64,000 bases of DNA from Alphaproteobacteria bacterium (GCA_028285305.1 JANQPV010000037.1:1-64000), one strand, 5' to 3'. Shown: positions 1-9,858, numbered from the stretch's first letter. Numbers and translations: made by a program. Notes: a model not told the origin generated them from the letters alone.

Positions 1-1
1 A

Positions 2-38
2 GAGCCGTTTTGGCTTTGACGGAAACACAAAACGGCTC
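2..38. terminator. Inverted repeat at the window edge, possible terminator
   Basis: Bases 2-11 and 29-38 form a perfect 10-bp inverted repeat (GAGCCGTTTT / AAAACGGCTC) around a 17-base loop. It lies downstream of the minus-strand transporter gene that stops at 232, so it could end that transcript. Any U-tract on the minus strand would lie outside the window and cannot be checked. The rest of 39-231 shows no gene I can support. Confidence 0.3.
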
Positions 39-231
39 CAGATTCCTTGTTTTGCGCGTTTCCTGACGGTGAACCGGATTCCACTTCACCTGGAAACGCC
101 CTAGCGAGGACGACGAGAGGGCGCCAGCAATTCCCACCCCCGAGCCGAACAGTGTGATGACGAGCGCAGCCGCATCCCGCAGCTCTTAACTGGATCGGCC
201 GCCTTTTGTCTTAATAGGAAATGCCAGCACT

Positions 232-1614
232 CTATTCTGCAGGCTGAGCAGACGCGCGGCGCGCCCTCCGGCGCTCCAACGCGGATCTCATACGGCCGTG
301 CCGTTCCTTTGTGATTGGATACTTCAGAGCAAAGACCGCAGCGATGGTGAAGAAGACAGGCGGGCTGAGCGCAAACACCAAACTCAGTTTGAACAGTTGC
401 GCCGGCGTATTCTCTGCACCCGGTGCCGCATCGAACCCTGCCCACGCCAGCATAAGAAGCGCCAACCAGGGGCCGAACGACAGCGCAATCTTCATGGTGA
501 ACGACCAAACGGCAAAAAACATGGCAGCCCGGTTCTCGCCCGTCCGCATCTCATCCAGATCAATGACATCGGCTTTCATTGAGTTGGGGAGCGCATGAAA
601 GGCGCCGCCCGCAAAGCCGGTAATAGCTGAGATTGGAAGCATCCAGTAAAAGTCCCCTTCCCCCAGCAGTAAATACAGTGGACTGAAAAAAGGATAAACC
701 AGCAGAGAAGCAATCCACGCTTTGTGCTTTCCGATCCGATTGGACAGCCAGACCCAAAAAGGAACGCCGCAAAGGCCGGCACCATAAAAGACCAGCAGCA
801 TGACAATGCTGCCCCCCTCGTGCCCGATCACGCCGCGGATAAAGAAAACAATTGTTGCTGTGGCAAAGGCTATCCCGACAAAGGAAAAGAAGAACGCCGT
901 CACGAGCCGCCGGAACGGGCCGTTCTTCAACATCATGCGCAGGCCCTTTGTCACCGAGATTTGAACCGGTTTCACGTCCGTGCGTTCGGGAACCTGAGTA
1001 ACAGTCAAACCAACGCTCATCGGTATCAAGATCAATAGCATGATCCCGATCATGAAGACGACTGCTGGCGTTCCGCCAAATCCGAAATAATAGAGCGCAA
1101 TGACTGGAATCAGCTTGCTGATCACATTGGCAACCATGCCAATCCACGCGCGCCACCCTGTGATCAAGGACCGTTCGTGGTAGTCGGGTGACAACTCCGC
1201 CGCCCACGCATAATAGGGAATGAGCAACATGGTCCAACCGATCCAATACACGATCATCCAGATCAGCAGATACGTTGCATCGACCGGTGTTTGTGGAAAG
1301 AACACTTTGTAGACCGCGAGCATCATCACGGGAACAGCGGCGACCATCCAAATCCGGCGGCGGCCCCATCTTGTTTCCGTTTTGTCGCTCAAATATCCGA
1401 TGACGGGATCGATGATCCCATCGAAAAGCCGCGTGATGAGCCACACATTGGCGACAGCGACCAAACTTACACCGAGATCAGCGCCGTAGTAATTTGGGAT
1501 GAACGCCGCGACGGGTAGTGCGGCCACCTGGATCGGCATGTCGGACAGGCTATAGAAGAAGAGTGTCTTCTTCGGCAGCTTATCGCTTGCTTCAGCCGAC
1601 TTTGACATGACCAT
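232..1614 (-). CDS. MFS transporter of the GPH (MelB-like) family
   Basis: This 460-residue polytopic inner-membrane protein has about 12 hydrophobic segments. The loop after the second segment carries the GPH cation-symporter signature: RLFDGIIDP (Asp65 and Asp69), then a conserved Asp and a WGRRR stretch near residue 83. GPH carriers usually import glycosides or uronides with Na+ or H+; the substrate here cannot be read from sequence. The gene follows apt on the same strand after a 56-base gap, so it may be the last gene of the mtnP-apt unit. If so, a nucleoside- or purine-related substrate would be conceivable, but that is only inference. The Arg/Lys-rich C-terminal tail is cytoplasmic. 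Confidence 0.8.
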   Translation of the reverse strand: MVMSKSAEASDKLPKKTLFFYSLSDMPIQVAALPVAAFIPNYYGADLGVSLVAVANVWLITRLFDGIIDPVIGYLSDKTETRWGRRRIWMVAAVPVMMLAVYKVFFPQTPVDATYLLIWMIVYWIGWTMLLIPYYAWAAELSPDYHERSLITGWRAWIGMVANVISKLIPVIALYYFGFGGTPAVVFMIGIMLLILIPMSVGLTVTQVPERTDVKPVQISVTKGLRMMLKNGPFRRLVTAFFFSFVGIAFATATIVFFIRGVIGHEGGSIVMLLVFYGAGLCGVPFWVWLSNRIGKHKAWIASLLVYPFFSPLYLLLGEGDFYWMLPISAITGFAGGAFHALPNSMKADVIDLDEMRTGENRAAMFFAVWSFTMKIALSFGPWLALLMLAWAGFDAAPGAENTPAQLFKLSLVFALSPPVFFTIAAVFALKYPITKERHGRMRSALERRRARRASAQPAE

Positions 1615-1670
1615 AGGCTTTCAAAAAGAGGCTCACTTCCTGTATCCTACGGTCAAAACAAGGACGATGA

Positions 1671-2198
1671 CTACTCCCCTTCAAACTCACATAAGGCAAT
1701 AACGGGCTTGTTCAATTGTTCAAGACGCTTTCGGCCGCCGAGGTCCGGTAGATCGATCACAAAACTGCATGCGACAACATTGGCCCCCGCCTGTTCGAGC
1801 AGCTTGATGGACGCCTCTGCCGTACCTCCAGTTGCGATGAGGTCATCAACCAAGAGAATGTGCTCTCCTTTTTCGACAGCATCCACGTGGATCTCTACAT
1901 GATCAGATCCATATTCCAGCTCATACTCTTGCGAGATTGTCTCCCAGGGCAACTTGCCTTTTTTACGCACGGGAATGAAGCCGACGGACAATTGATGCGC
2001 AACCGCGCCTCCTAAGATAAACCCACGCGCTTCGATACCCGCCACTTTGTCGATTTTCGTACCGGCGTGAGGCAGCACGAGCTCATCCACCGTGCGGCGA
2101 AATCCCTTAGCATCGTTAAGCAATGTGGTGATGTCTCGAAACATGATCCCAGCCTTGGGATAGTCGGGAATCGTTCTGATGAGTTTCGTGATGTCCAT
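1671..2198 (-). CDS. apt: Adenine phosphoribosyltransferase
   Basis: Apt converts adenine and PRPP to AMP and pyrophosphate in purine salvage. The 175-residue length is normal for the family. The PRPP-binding motif [12 protein letters not shown] sits at about residues 115-126, and the N-terminal [12 protein letters not shown] is typical of Apt. The start lies one base beyond the stop of mtnP on the same strand, so the two are almost certainly co-transcribed. The pairing makes metabolic sense: MtnP releases adenine from methylthioadenosine and Apt recycles it. Confidence 0.95.
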   Translation of the reverse strand: MDITKLIRTIPDYPKAGIMFRDITTLLNDAKGFRRTVDELVLPHAGTKIDKVAGIEARGFILGGAVAHQLSVGFIPVRKKGKLPWETISQEYELEYGSDHVEIHVDAVEKGEHILLVDDLIATGGTAEASIKLLEQAGANVVACSFVIDLPDLGGRKRLEQLNKPVIALCEFEGE

Positions 2199-2199
2199 T

Positions 2200-3105
2200 C
2201 TAGTCTCTTTTCACTCCGTCGTCGCCAGCCCGGTTCGCAAGGACACGGCCAGCCACTGCATCGAGTTTCCGCAAAAGTTGGGGGTCCCACATCTCCGCCG
2301 ATGTGATGATCGCATTGTCGAGAGCGGTCTCGCAGCCGATCGGGGACGGCGCCCGGTCCGGACCCAACTTAGGCGTCACCCGCTTGATCAGCCGTCGCGC
2401 ATTCTCTGCATTCTGATTAAGGATCTCTATAATCGAACTCACATCCACATTGTCATGATCCGGGTGCCAACAATCATAGTCGGTAACCATGGCCACTGTG
2501 GCATAGCCGATTTCGGCTTCTCGTGCGAGTTTGGCTTCCGGCATATTGGTCATGCCGATAACATCACAACCCCAAGAGCGGTAGAGATTGGACTCCGCGA
2601 GTGAAGAAAACTGGGGGCCTTCCATGGCCAAATACGTGCCGCCAAGGTGATGCTTGATACCGAGCTCGTTCGAGGCCTCTGCCAGAGCCGATTGAATTTT
2701 GGGGCAAATCGGATGGGCCATCGAGACATGGACGACGAAACCAGGACCAAAGAACGACTTTTCTCGTGCATGCGTACGATCAATAATCTGATCAATCATC
2801 ACAAACGTACCCGGGCTCAAATCCTCTTTAAATGATCCGCACGCGGAAACCGAGATGATATCCGTCACACCCAATCGCTTAAGGGCATCGATATTTGCAC
2901 GATAGTTGATACTGGTCGGTGTTTGGATATGTCCGCGCCCGTGACGGGGCAGAAACGCCATATCCACGCCGCTGAGCCGGCCTGTTAGAACATGATCGGA
3001 CGGCTCTCCCCACGGACTGTCGACCACCTGCCATTCAGCATCTTGCAAGCCGTCAATTTCGTAGAGGCCACTTCCGCCGATGACACCGAGAATGGTTTGA
3101 GACAT
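2200..3105 (-). CDS. mtnP: S-methyl-5'-thioadenosine phosphorylase
   Basis: MtnP cleaves methylthioadenosine, the by-product of polyamine and homoserine-lactone synthesis, with phosphate to give adenine and methylthioribose-1-phosphate. The 301-residue protein begins with the family motif GVIGGSGLY. It also has the RHGRGH loop and a [11 protein letters not shown] segment near residues 185-197, as expected for MTAP/PNP-2 family members. The gene is followed after one base by apt and lies about 100 bases downstream of petC on the same strand. No other methionine-salvage gene is visible here. Confidence 0.95.
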   Translation of the reverse strand: MSQTILGVIGGSGLYEIDGLQDAEWQVVDSPWGEPSDHVLTGRLSGVDMAFLPRHGRGHIQTPTSINYRANIDALKRLGVTDIISVSACGSFKEDLSPGTFVMIDQIIDRTHAREKSFFGPGFVVHVSMAHPICPKIQSALAEASNELGIKHHLGGTYLAMEGPQFSSLAESNLYRSWGCDVIGMTNMPEAKLAREAEIGYATVAMVTDYDCWHPDHDNVDVSSIIEILNQNAENARRLIKRVTPKLGPDRAPSPIGCETALDNAIITSAEMWDPQLLRKLDAVAGRVLANRAGDDGVKRD

Positions 3106-3206
3106 GGCCTTTAGCGCCCTCCTCAGTCGCGATTCCGATAGAGCAAGACTTGCACATGCCGCTATGCTTGTCGAGGGACGCCGTGCGCTCCTAATCGTGT
3201 CGTCGG

Positions 3207-4193
3207 CTAGTGATCAATATTCCGCCAGAGACGCTTATAGGACATGTACATTAAGATGGTCAGGATAAAGAGATACGCCAGCACGGGGATCGCCATGGCC
3301 TTCCGCGCTTCCATTTTCGGCTCTCCCGCCCAAGTAAGGAACTCAACCACATCTTTCGCCATTTGCTCCTGAGTCGCCACGGTGCCATCCGCGTACTCCA
3401 CCATTTCTGGAAAGAGCTGGTTGGGCATCGCGATCTGACGACCGGAGAAATAAGGATTGTAGTAGAGCCCCACTTGCATTTCGACCAACGGCGGTACGGG
3501 CTTATCGTAACCTGTCATCAAAGCATAAACGTAATCCGGACCGTACTTCCGAGCCTTTGTGATCAGAGACAGGTCGGGCGGAAGTGCGCCCCCATTAGCA
3601 GCCCGCCCCTGATTTTCGTTCGTATACGGGTTGGGAAAATAATCGGAAGGTTTACCAGGCCGATCAAACATATCCCCGAATTCATCGGGCCCGTCTTCAT
3701 AGGTAAATTGAGCCGCGAGCGCTTTCACTTCGTCTTCAGAGAAACCAGGTCCGCCCGGGTCAGACAGATTCCGGAATGCGATCAAATCCATGCTATGGCA
3801 GCTTGCGCAGACTTCTCTGTATACTTGGTATCCCCGCTGCAATGCCATGCGATCAAACGTCCCCAACGGTCCGCTGAAATGCCAATGCTGATGGTCCGGG
3901 GACTTCTTGTAGCGCAAAGAGGATTGGATATGACCAACAATCTCATCTTCAACACGCGTACGTTCTTCTGATGAAAGCTGAGCAGCCTGATCTCCCAAAC
4001 TGATCGTAAGCATGGCCCGCACATCATCGCGGGTGAGTTTGTCCAAAGGCTTTTCACCGAAAGTCAGATGAACTTTTTGAGTTGATCCATCCGCAAGCTG
4101 AACGTCAAGATCGACATCCGGCGAGGCAGGGCCCGATGCACCTGTTAGACCGACAACGAAGAGGATCGAGAGAAAGAGCTTAGCAATGCGCAT
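3207..4193 (-). CDS. petC: Cytochrome c1 of the bc1 complex
   Basis: This is the membrane-anchored c-type haem subunit of ubiquinol:cytochrome c reductase. It has an N-terminal signal peptide (about residues 1-21), a CASCH haem site at 129-133, the downstream RNLSDPG segment and a C-terminal transmembrane anchor ending in YKRLWRNIDH. At 328 residues it carries about 75 extra residues between the signal peptide and the usual cytochrome c1 start (HWHFSGPLGTFDR, about residue 103). That insert looks folded and partly acidic and contains no haem motif. The gene is the last of petA-petB-petC, 22 bases after petB. Confidence 0.95.
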   Translation of the reverse strand: MRIAKLFLSILFVVGLTGASGPASPDVDLDVQLADGSTQKVHLTFGEKPLDKLTRDDVRAMLTISLGDQAAQLSSEERTRVEDEIVGHIQSSLRYKKSPDHQHWHFSGPLGTFDRMALQRGYQVYREVCASCHSMDLIAFRNLSDPGGPGFSEDEVKALAAQFTYEDGPDEFGDMFDRPGKPSDYFPNPYTNENQGRAANGGALPPDLSLITKARKYGPDYVYALMTGYDKPVPPLVEMQVGLYYNPYFSGRQIAMPNQLFPEMVEYADGTVATQEQMAKDVVEFLTWAGEPKMEARKAMAIPVLAYLFILTILMYMSYKRLWRNIDH

Positions 4194-4215
4194 TATGGAT
4201 CATCCCTTCGGCAAC

Positions 4216-5499
4216 TTATTCTGCGGGAACCGGCGCCGGCTTGCCCGTACTATCCGGCTCCAGCTCCGGAGGAGAATCCGGCTTCTTCAACACAGGCTCG
4301 GCGATCGAATTGGGCATTTCCCGCGGCGTCTCGAACACACCGAGCAGCGGCAAAATGATCAAGAAGAACGCAAAGTAGTAAATGGTCCCCACACGGGAAA
4401 CCAAGAGCGCAGCGCCTTCTGCCGGCTGACCACCGGCCCAACCCAGAGCCACGCAAGCCACTACAAACAAGATGAAGAATTGTTGAAAGAGCGGGCGATA
4501 CCGACCTGACCGCACTTTGGAAGAATCCAGCCAAGGCAAAACGAACAATATGGCAATGGCTGCAAACATCGCAATCACGCCCATGAGCTTGTCCGGCACG
4601 GCCCGCAAGATGGCGTAGTGAGGGAGGAAATACCACTCGGGAACGATATGCTCGGGTGTTACGAGCGGATCGGCTTTGATGTAGTTGTCCGCATGTCCAA
4701 GCGCATCGGGGAGATAAAACACGAACGTTGCAAACAACAACAAGAAGAGCCCCAGCGCAAAACCGTCTTTGGCCGTATAATAGGGATGAAATGGCACCAT
4801 ATCTTGGTTGCCTTTGGGATCAATTCCCTTGGGATTATTGTTGCCCGGCACATGCAGCGCCCAAATATGCAATGCAACGACGGCGAAAATCACGAACGGG
4901 ACCAAATAGTGAAGACTGAAAAAGCGATTAAGAGTCGCGTTGTCGACGGAAAAACCACCCCAGAGCCATGTTCGGATACCTTCACCGACCCACGGTATAG
5001 CCGCGAACAAATTGGTGATCACCGTTGCCGCCCAAAAACTCATCTGTCCCCAGGGAAGGACGTATCCCAAAAAGGCGGCGGCCATCATAAGCACGAAGAT
5101 CACCACACCCAGGATCCAGAGTAGCTCTCGAGGCTCCTTATACGAACCGTAGTAAAGCCCACGAAACATATGGATGTACACGGCCAAAAAGAACATGGAT
5201 GCCCCGTTTGCATGGACATATTGGATTAACCAACCGAACTGAACATCGCGCCTAATATGTTGCACACTGTCGAATGCGTGATCGACATGGGGCGTATAAT
5301 GCATCGCTAGCACGATGCCCGTAACGATCATGATCACAAGGCAGAACGTTAAAATACCCCCGAAGGTCCACCAATAATTCAAGTTGACGGGTGTGGGATA
5401 ATCGATGAACGAATCATGAGCCATCCGAACGACTGGTAGGCGCGAGTCGATCCAGCGCGTAAAACCATTGGTGGGTTCATATTTCGATTGATGGTCCAT
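4216..5499 (-). CDS. petB: Cytochrome b of the bc1 complex
   Basis: This 427-residue integral membrane protein carries the two b haems and the quinol-oxidising (Qo) and quinone-reducing sites. Visible hallmarks are histidine pairs in helices B ([15 protein letters not shown]) and D ([20 protein letters not shown]), the Qo motif PEWY in [14 protein letters not shown], and about eight transmembrane segments. The C-terminal tail is Pro/Glu-rich and probably disordered. It is encoded separately from cytochrome c1, unlike the fused fbcH of Bradyrhizobium. The gene lies between petA and petC with short spacers. Confidence 0.97.
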   Translation of the reverse strand: MDHQSKYEPTNGFTRWIDSRLPVVRMAHDSFIDYPTPVNLNYWWTFGGILTFCLVIMIVTGIVLAMHYTPHVDHAFDSVQHIRRDVQFGWLIQYVHANGASMFFLAVYIHMFRGLYYGSYKEPRELLWILGVVIFVLMMAAAFLGYVLPWGQMSFWAATVITNLFAAIPWVGEGIRTWLWGGFSVDNATLNRFFSLHYLVPFVIFAVVALHIWALHVPGNNNPKGIDPKGNQDMVPFHPYYTAKDGFALGLFLLLFATFVFYLPDALGHADNYIKADPLVTPEHIVPEWYFLPHYAILRAVPDKLMGVIAMFAAIAILFVLPWLDSSKVRSGRYRPLFQQFFILFVVACVALGWAGGQPAEGAALLVSRVGTIYYFAFFLIILPLLGVFETPREMPNSIAEPVLKKPDSPPELEPDSTGKPAPVPAE

Positions 5500-5548
5500 C
5501 TTTAACCTATTCTAGCGCCTTAAATATTTGCTCGAGCTGCACACTCGA

Positions 5549-6085
5549 TTATCCAATCAGGATCTTCGTTTCCGACACGAACTGATAGGGAGGGATTTCG
5601 AGGTTCTTAGGGGCCGGCCCTTTGCGGATCCGGCCTGACATATCGTAATGAGAACCGTGGCAGGGACAGAACCAACCTTGGAAGTCTCCGCTATTCGCCA
5701 CCGGAACACATCCCAAATGCGTACACACACCAAGAGCAACGAGCCATTCCGACTGTTGAACACGCTCTGCATCCCGCTGTGGATCTGGGAGCGCATCTAC
5801 ACTGACCGCTTCCATTTGTGCAATCTGCTCCTCCGTCCGCCGACGAATAAAGACCGGCTTGCCTTGCCACAGAACCTTAATGACTTGGCCGACTTCAACC
5901 GGCGACAAATCAACTTCAATCGACGCGAGCGCTTTCACGCTTTCCGCAGGATTCATTTGCATGACGAGAGGCCAGGCCACCGCCCCAACGCCCACACCGA
6001 ACAATGATGCGGTTGCGATATGAAGAAAGTCCCGACGATGCACATCATCATCGTGATGACCGCCTGCGACAGTGTTTTCTGCCAT
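5549..6085 (-). CDS. petA: Rieske iron-sulfur subunit of the bc1 complex
   Basis: The 178-residue protein has a twin-arginine-like start ([12 protein letters not shown], residues 16-27) that serves as uncleaved signal and membrane anchor. It also has the two [2Fe-2S] ligand boxes CTHLGC (121-126) and CPCHGSH (140-146). It accepts the first electron from ubiquinol and passes it to cytochrome c1. It is the first gene of petABC, with an AAAGGA ribosome site before the ATG. The 173-bp region upstream to 6258 is shared with the divergent phosphatase gene and should hold the operon promoter, but I could not identify convincing -35/-10 boxes. Confidence 0.97.
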   Translation of the reverse strand: MAENTVAGGHHDDDVHRRDFLHIATASLFGVGVGAVAWPLVMQMNPAESVKALASIEVDLSPVEVGQVIKVLWQGKPVFIRRRTEEQIAQMEAVSVDALPDPQRDAERVQQSEWLVALGVCTHLGCVPVANSGDFQGWFCPCHGSHYDMSGRIRKGPAPKNLEIPPYQFVSETKILIG

Positions 6086-6273
6086 GTGGTTTCCTTTCAG
6101 CAGCGACCGGCGACGACTCGCGGTGAGTGACAGCGTGGACTTATTGCACTTTACTTTTGAGTCTGTCTAGGGTTGCCCCATTGCGGCACCGTGACGCATA
6201 ATTTTCGCGGGAATCCGGCCACTACAGAAGCCGTTCACTCCCACTTGAGCCTAATATTTTGGACTTTCGAACA

Positions 6274-7152
6274 ATGTTTAAAGTGCGCATGAAGTCGCGC
6301 CTGACTATTCCGGGCGAAAGAGACTGGAACGAAGACCGGTGCGATGGGTGGCAGTCGGACAATTTCGGACACGCCTGGGTGATCGATGGGGCAACCGGGC
6401 TAGTGGCCAAACAATACATCGAGGGCGCACGAAGCGATGCATCCTGGCTTGCAGATGCTCTACAGGAGCACTTGCGACGACAAGATCCAAGCAACCGGGC
6501 ACTCCCCAATTTCCAAGAGATCCTGGCCTCGCTTCACTGCGCATACGCGTGCCGGACAAAAAACAAACAAGTCCCCGATTTCGCTCTTCCTTCAGCGGCG
6601 GCGATGTATGTGCGATGGAACGCCAATCCCACTCCAAAACTTGAGTTCAGTCACCTTGGGGACTGCTCAGCCGTCATCGCTTGGGCAGACGGGAGCATGC
6701 AACTCATAGGATCGCTGGCACACGGAGTATGGGAATCACATCTCAATGCCAAGATCGCAGATCTCAATGAGAACGGACGCGACTTTTCGCGGCCCCTCAT
6801 AGATCAGTTACGTGAAACCGTCGTGGCGAACCGTCAACGGATGAACCAGCCCGATGGATATTGGATTTTTGGAACGGACGCCCGGGCCGCGGAACATATC
6901 CAACAGGAAACTGTGACGGTGGGATCAACAGGCCAAATCTTGATGATGACGGACGGATTTTGCAGACTTATTGATCCGTTTCAGTGTTACTCCCCAGCCG
7001 GCCTCGTGGAGACCGCGCAAACAAAAGGGCTTGAAGCGCTCATGCATGAGCTAAGGGAGGTCGAAAACGACGACCAACTGTGTATTCGGTTTCCGCGTAT
7101 CAAACCTTATGACGATGCGGCAGCGCTTCTACTCTCAATTGGTCCTGCCTAG
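6274..7152 (+). CDS. PP2C-like serine/threonine phosphatase
   Basis: The protein has the ordered metal-binding motifs of PPM/PP2C phosphatases. These are NED near the N-terminus (RDWNEDRC), VIDGATG, a GD motif (SHLGDCSAV), a late SDG-like MMTDGF, and a C-terminal DDAAALL. This predicts an Mn/Mg-dependent phosphatase of phospho-Ser/Thr proteins in the cytoplasm. There is no membrane or sensor domain, and no kinase lies beside it. The ATG at 6274 is preferred over an upstream in-frame TTG at 6259; a second ATG at 6289 is also possible. The gene is divergent from petABC and only a few bases upstream of trmL, so those two may be co-transcribed. Confidence 0.75.
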   Translation: MFKVRMKSRLTIPGERDWNEDRCDGWQSDNFGHAWVIDGATGLVAKQYIEGARSDASWLADALQEHLRRQDPSNRALPNFQEILASLHCAYACRTKNKQVPDFALPSAAAMYVRWNANPTPKLEFSHLGDCSAVIAWADGSMQLIGSLAHGVWESHLNAKIADLNENGRDFSRPLIDQLRETVVANRQRMNQPDGYWIFGTDARAAEHIQQETVTVGSTGQILMMTDGFCRLIDPFQCYSPAGLVETAQTKGLEALMHELREVENDDQLCIRFPRIKPYDDAAALLLSIGPA

Positions 7153-7169
7153 GGGTGGAACGAAGAACC

Positions 7170-7637
7170 ATGCGCCTAGCGCTCTATCAACCCGATATCC
7201 CGCAAAACACTGGAGCACTTATTCGGCTGGCCGCCTGCTTTAACGTGCCGATCGAAATCATCGAGCCCTGCGGCTTTCCGCTTTCTGACCGGTCCTTAAA
7301 GCGCTCGGCCATGGACTATGCAGAACAGGCCAACGTCATTTTTCGGCAGAGTTGGGATGCGTTTCGGGATGAAGCGCGCTCCAACAATCGCCGTTTGGTT
7401 CTTCTCACCACCCAAGGTGACCACTTATTTCATCAGATCTCGTACACACCCGGTGACATACTGCTCACTGGGCGGGAAAGCGCCGGTGTTCCAGACGACG
7501 TTCACAGGGCTGCAGATCTTCGAGTCAAAATCCCGATGGCACCAAAGCGAAGATCGTTGAACGTCGCCATGGCAGGTGCCATCGTGCTCGCCGAAGCATT
7601 GCGCCAAACGAGCGGCTGGCCGCCGGACACGGAGTAA
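7170..7637 (+). CDS. trmL: tRNA (cytidine/uridine-34 2'-O)-methyltransferase
   Basis: This SPOUT-family methyltransferase is of the TrmL/YibK type, modifying the wobble base of tRNA-Leu in characterised bacteria. The compact 155-residue protein has the family start RLALYQPDIPQNTGALIRLA and the C-terminal trefoil-knot SAM site LTGRESAGVPDDVH, followed by KIPMAPKRRSLNVAMAGAIV. The ATG at 7170 matches family length better than the in-frame GTG at 7155. It sits just after the phosphatase gene and 12 bases before the amidase gene. Confidence 0.9.
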   Translation: MRLALYQPDIPQNTGALIRLAACFNVPIEIIEPCGFPLSDRSLKRSAMDYAEQANVIFRQSWDAFRDEARSNNRRLVLLTTQGDHLFHQISYTPGDILLTGRESAGVPDDVHRAADLRVKIPMAPKRRSLNVAMAGAIVLAEALRQTSGWPPDTE

Positions 7638-7649
7638 CGGGAGGAAACC

Positions 7650-9077
7650 ATGGGAACAATTGCTGAGTACGATAACTATGATGGCCTGGGACTGGCACAA
7701 TTGGTCGAAAACAAAGAGGTCACCCCATCTGAGTTGCTCGAAACTGCGATTGCGCGCGCCGACAAAGTCAACCCTGAGATAAATGCCATTACCCAGCGAT
7801 TTGATGACTTGGCCAAAAAAGCGATCGATAAGGGTCTCCCTTCCGGCCCCTTCGCCGGTGTTCCTTTTCTCCTGAAGGACCTACACCTGCTCTTAAAGGG
7901 CACGATCACGACAAGCGGATGCCGTTTGTTCACAGATAATATCGGCGATCACAATAGTACCTTGGTTGACCGATACTTAAAGGCGGGTTTCGTAATCTTC
8001 GGCAAGACCAACACACCCGAATTCGGACTCACCGTCACCACCGAACCACAACTCTTTGGTCCAACCCGAAATCCGTGGAGCACAGAACATTCCCCAGGCG
8101 GATCAAGCGGCGGCGCAGCGGCCGCAGTTGCGGCCGGCATCGTGCCGATCGCCCACGCCAGTGATGGCGGAGGCTCGGTTCGGCTTCCCGCATCTGCCTG
8201 TGGATTATTCGGCCTCAAACCTTCTCGCGGACGCATTCCCGCAGGTCCCGATCGCGGCGAAGGCTGGCATGGGTGTTCAATCAACAACGTGGTTTCACGA
8301 TCGGTTCGAGACACTGCAGCCGTGTTGGACGCGACCGCCGGACCAGAAGCCGGAGAACCTTACTCCGCTCCCCATAAGGAAGGGACGTTCTTGACGGCAT
8401 TAACGCAAGCACCTGGCCCATTGCGGATTGCAATTTCCACTCAATCTCCAATCGGCACCAACGTCCACGACGATTGTATCCAAGCCGTCCAACAAGCTGC
8501 TAAACTGTGCGAAGATCTCGGCCACACGATCGAAGAGGCGATGCCACCCCTTGATGGCGCCGCATTGTCTCAGGCGCTCGGAACGATCATCGGGGTGGAT
8601 GTCGCCTCGCGACTCGACCAAGTGGCCGCGGACCGGGGACGCGACATCTCAGACGATGAAGTTGAACTGGTCACTTGGCGCATGGCGCAAAACGGGCGCG
8701 AAGCGTCCGGCGTCGACCTTTTGCGCGCCACCCAGTGCATGCACCAAGCAAGTCACCAAATGGCGCGTTTTTTCGAAGCCTATGATCTCGTGTTGGAACC
8801 GACATTCGGCCAGCCACCTGTTCCGCTTGGCACCATCAACACGATGGATCAGGACACCGGAAAGTACATATCAACCCTACTCGAAGCTTCGCCGTTTACG
8901 TCTCGTTATAACTTAACCGGTCTGCCCTCCATGTCCGTGCCTCTGTCCTGGAACGCCGATGGATTGCCGATCGGCGTGATGTTCACCGGCCAATTTGGCG
9001 ACGACGCCCGCTTGCTTCAGCTCGCACGGCAGTTGGAGGATGCGCGTCCTTGGTTCAACCGCCGCCCAAGCTTGTGA
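7650..9077 (+). CDS. Amidase (amidase signature family)
   Basis: This 475-residue hydrolase of the amidase-signature superfamily has the catalytic triad visible: Lys76 in VPFLLKD, cis-Ser152/153 in PGGSSGG and Ser176 in SDGGGSVR. Such enzymes hydrolyse amides, and close relatives include GatA and 6-aminohexanoate-cyclic-dimer hydrolase. There are no gatC or gatB neighbours, and a GlnRS is encoded in the same window, so a stand-alone amidase is favoured over GatA. The start has a good GGAGG ribosome site (GGGAGGAAACC ATG). The substrate cannot be inferred. Confidence 0.85.
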   Translation: MGTIAEYDNYDGLGLAQLVENKEVTPSELLETAIARADKVNPEINAITQRFDDLAKKAIDKGLPSGPFAGVPFLLKDLHLLLKGTITTSGCRLFTDNIGDHNSTLVDRYLKAGFVIFGKTNTPEFGLTVTTEPQLFGPTRNPWSTEHSPGGSSGGAAAAVAAGIVPIAHASDGGGSVRLPASACGLFGLKPSRGRIPAGPDRGEGWHGCSINNVVSRSVRDTAAVLDATAGPEAGEPYSAPHKEGTFLTALTQAPGPLRIAISTQSPIGTNVHDDCIQAVQQAAKLCEDLGHTIEEAMPPLDGAALSQALGTIIGVDVASRLDQVAADRGRDISDDEVELVTWRMAQNGREASGVDLLRATQCMHQASHQMARFFEAYDLVLEPTFGQPPVPLGTINTMDQDTGKYISTLLEASPFTSRYNLTGLPSMSVPLSWNADGLPIGVMFTGQFGDDARLLQLARQLEDARPWFNRRPSL

Positions 9078-9111
9078 GTGAGGCGGTGTCAGACCGGCGA
9101 AAGTTAACGCT

Positions 9112-9117
9112 TATAAT
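9112..9117 (+). promoter_or_regulatory. Candidate -10 element (TATAAT)
   Basis: A perfect TATAAT lies 88 bases before the ATG of the flagellin-D1-like gene, in the gap after the amidase gene. No convincing -35 hexamer is found at the right spacing, so this is only a candidate. Confidence 0.25.
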
Positions 9118-9204
9118 TTGAGCAACGGGGTTCACCAATCCCTAAGCGGTGCCATGGATAATGCAACGCTGAAACAAAGCTCATGTTGAATCAATTGTTA
9201 ACCA

Positions 9205-9858
9205 ATGGCGCTCTTTGGAAAACCGATGTTTGGGAGGAAAACGGCCGACGAAGAGACCGTGGTCGAAGACGCGGCCGAAGAATTAGAATATGTCCCGTCC
9301 GAGCCGCTCAAACGGGTTCTGCGCGACCGATATCAGCCAGGCATAGCCGAACTTAATCGGCAAAAGGACATGGCAGAACAAGCCATTGGATGTTTCACGA
9401 AAGCCACCGAAGCCATCCAATCAATCCGCCCTCTGATCAAAGAGAGCAAAGCGATTGCAATAACCGCGCGCCAGATTCGCTCTGCGGAAAAAAAGGAATT
9501 CCTAGCAGATCGATACTCAGGCATCAGGGCGAAAATCGATAAAGCGGCAAAATCCGCAATCTACAAGGACGTTAATCTCGTTGATGGGAGCGGAGCTCGG
9601 CTCAGCCTCGGCGCCTCGTCTCACTACAGCGCAAACTTGAACATCTCTTCAATCAATCTGACAACAGAACGAAAAGGGTTGGCTTTACCCCCGGTAAGGT
9701 TTCAATTCTCCGAAGCAGTTGAAATCGAAGATATCGTGACGTGTGCCGCGCAAGCCGAAACATACCTTGATTGGGCCGAAGACTTGCTCTGCCAAGAAGC
9801 TCAGATGGTGGCGAGCCGACTTTCCGAAGTCGTCAAGCTCGTCAAGCTTAATTCGTAA
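9205..9858 (+). CDS. Flagellin-D1-like protein, function unknown
   Basis: This is a 217-residue protein with no signal peptide or membrane segment. Residues about 45-165 resemble the D1 helical region of flagellin. A long helix (TEAIQSIRPLIKESKAIA) is followed by IRAKIDKAAKSAIYKDVNLVDG, close to the flagellin segment that ends in FNGxNLLDG. A short beta pattern (LSLGASS, then NLNISSINL) and a C-terminal amphipathic helix like flagellin C-D1 come next. The first 40 residues are acidic and lack the normal flagellin N-D0 sequence. No flagellar gene is in the window. It could be a flagellin-derived structural or regulatory protein. The fold call rests on pattern recognition only; the ATG has no clear ribosome site. 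Confidence 0.55.
   Translation: MALFGKPMFGRKTADEETVVEDAAEELEYVPSEPLKRVLRDRYQPGIAELNRQKDMAEQAIGCFTKATEAIQSIRPLIKESKAIAITARQIRSAEKKEFLADRYSGIRAKIDKAAKSAIYKDVNLVDGSGARLSLGASSHYSANLNISSINLTTERKGLALPPVRFQFSEAVEIEDIVTCAAQAETYLDWAEDLLCQEAQMVASRLSEVVKLVKLNS

Noticed and set aside
7650..9077. Amidase as GatA
   Set aside because: No gatC or gatB beside it and the window encodes GlnRS; the sequence fits a general amidase at least as well.
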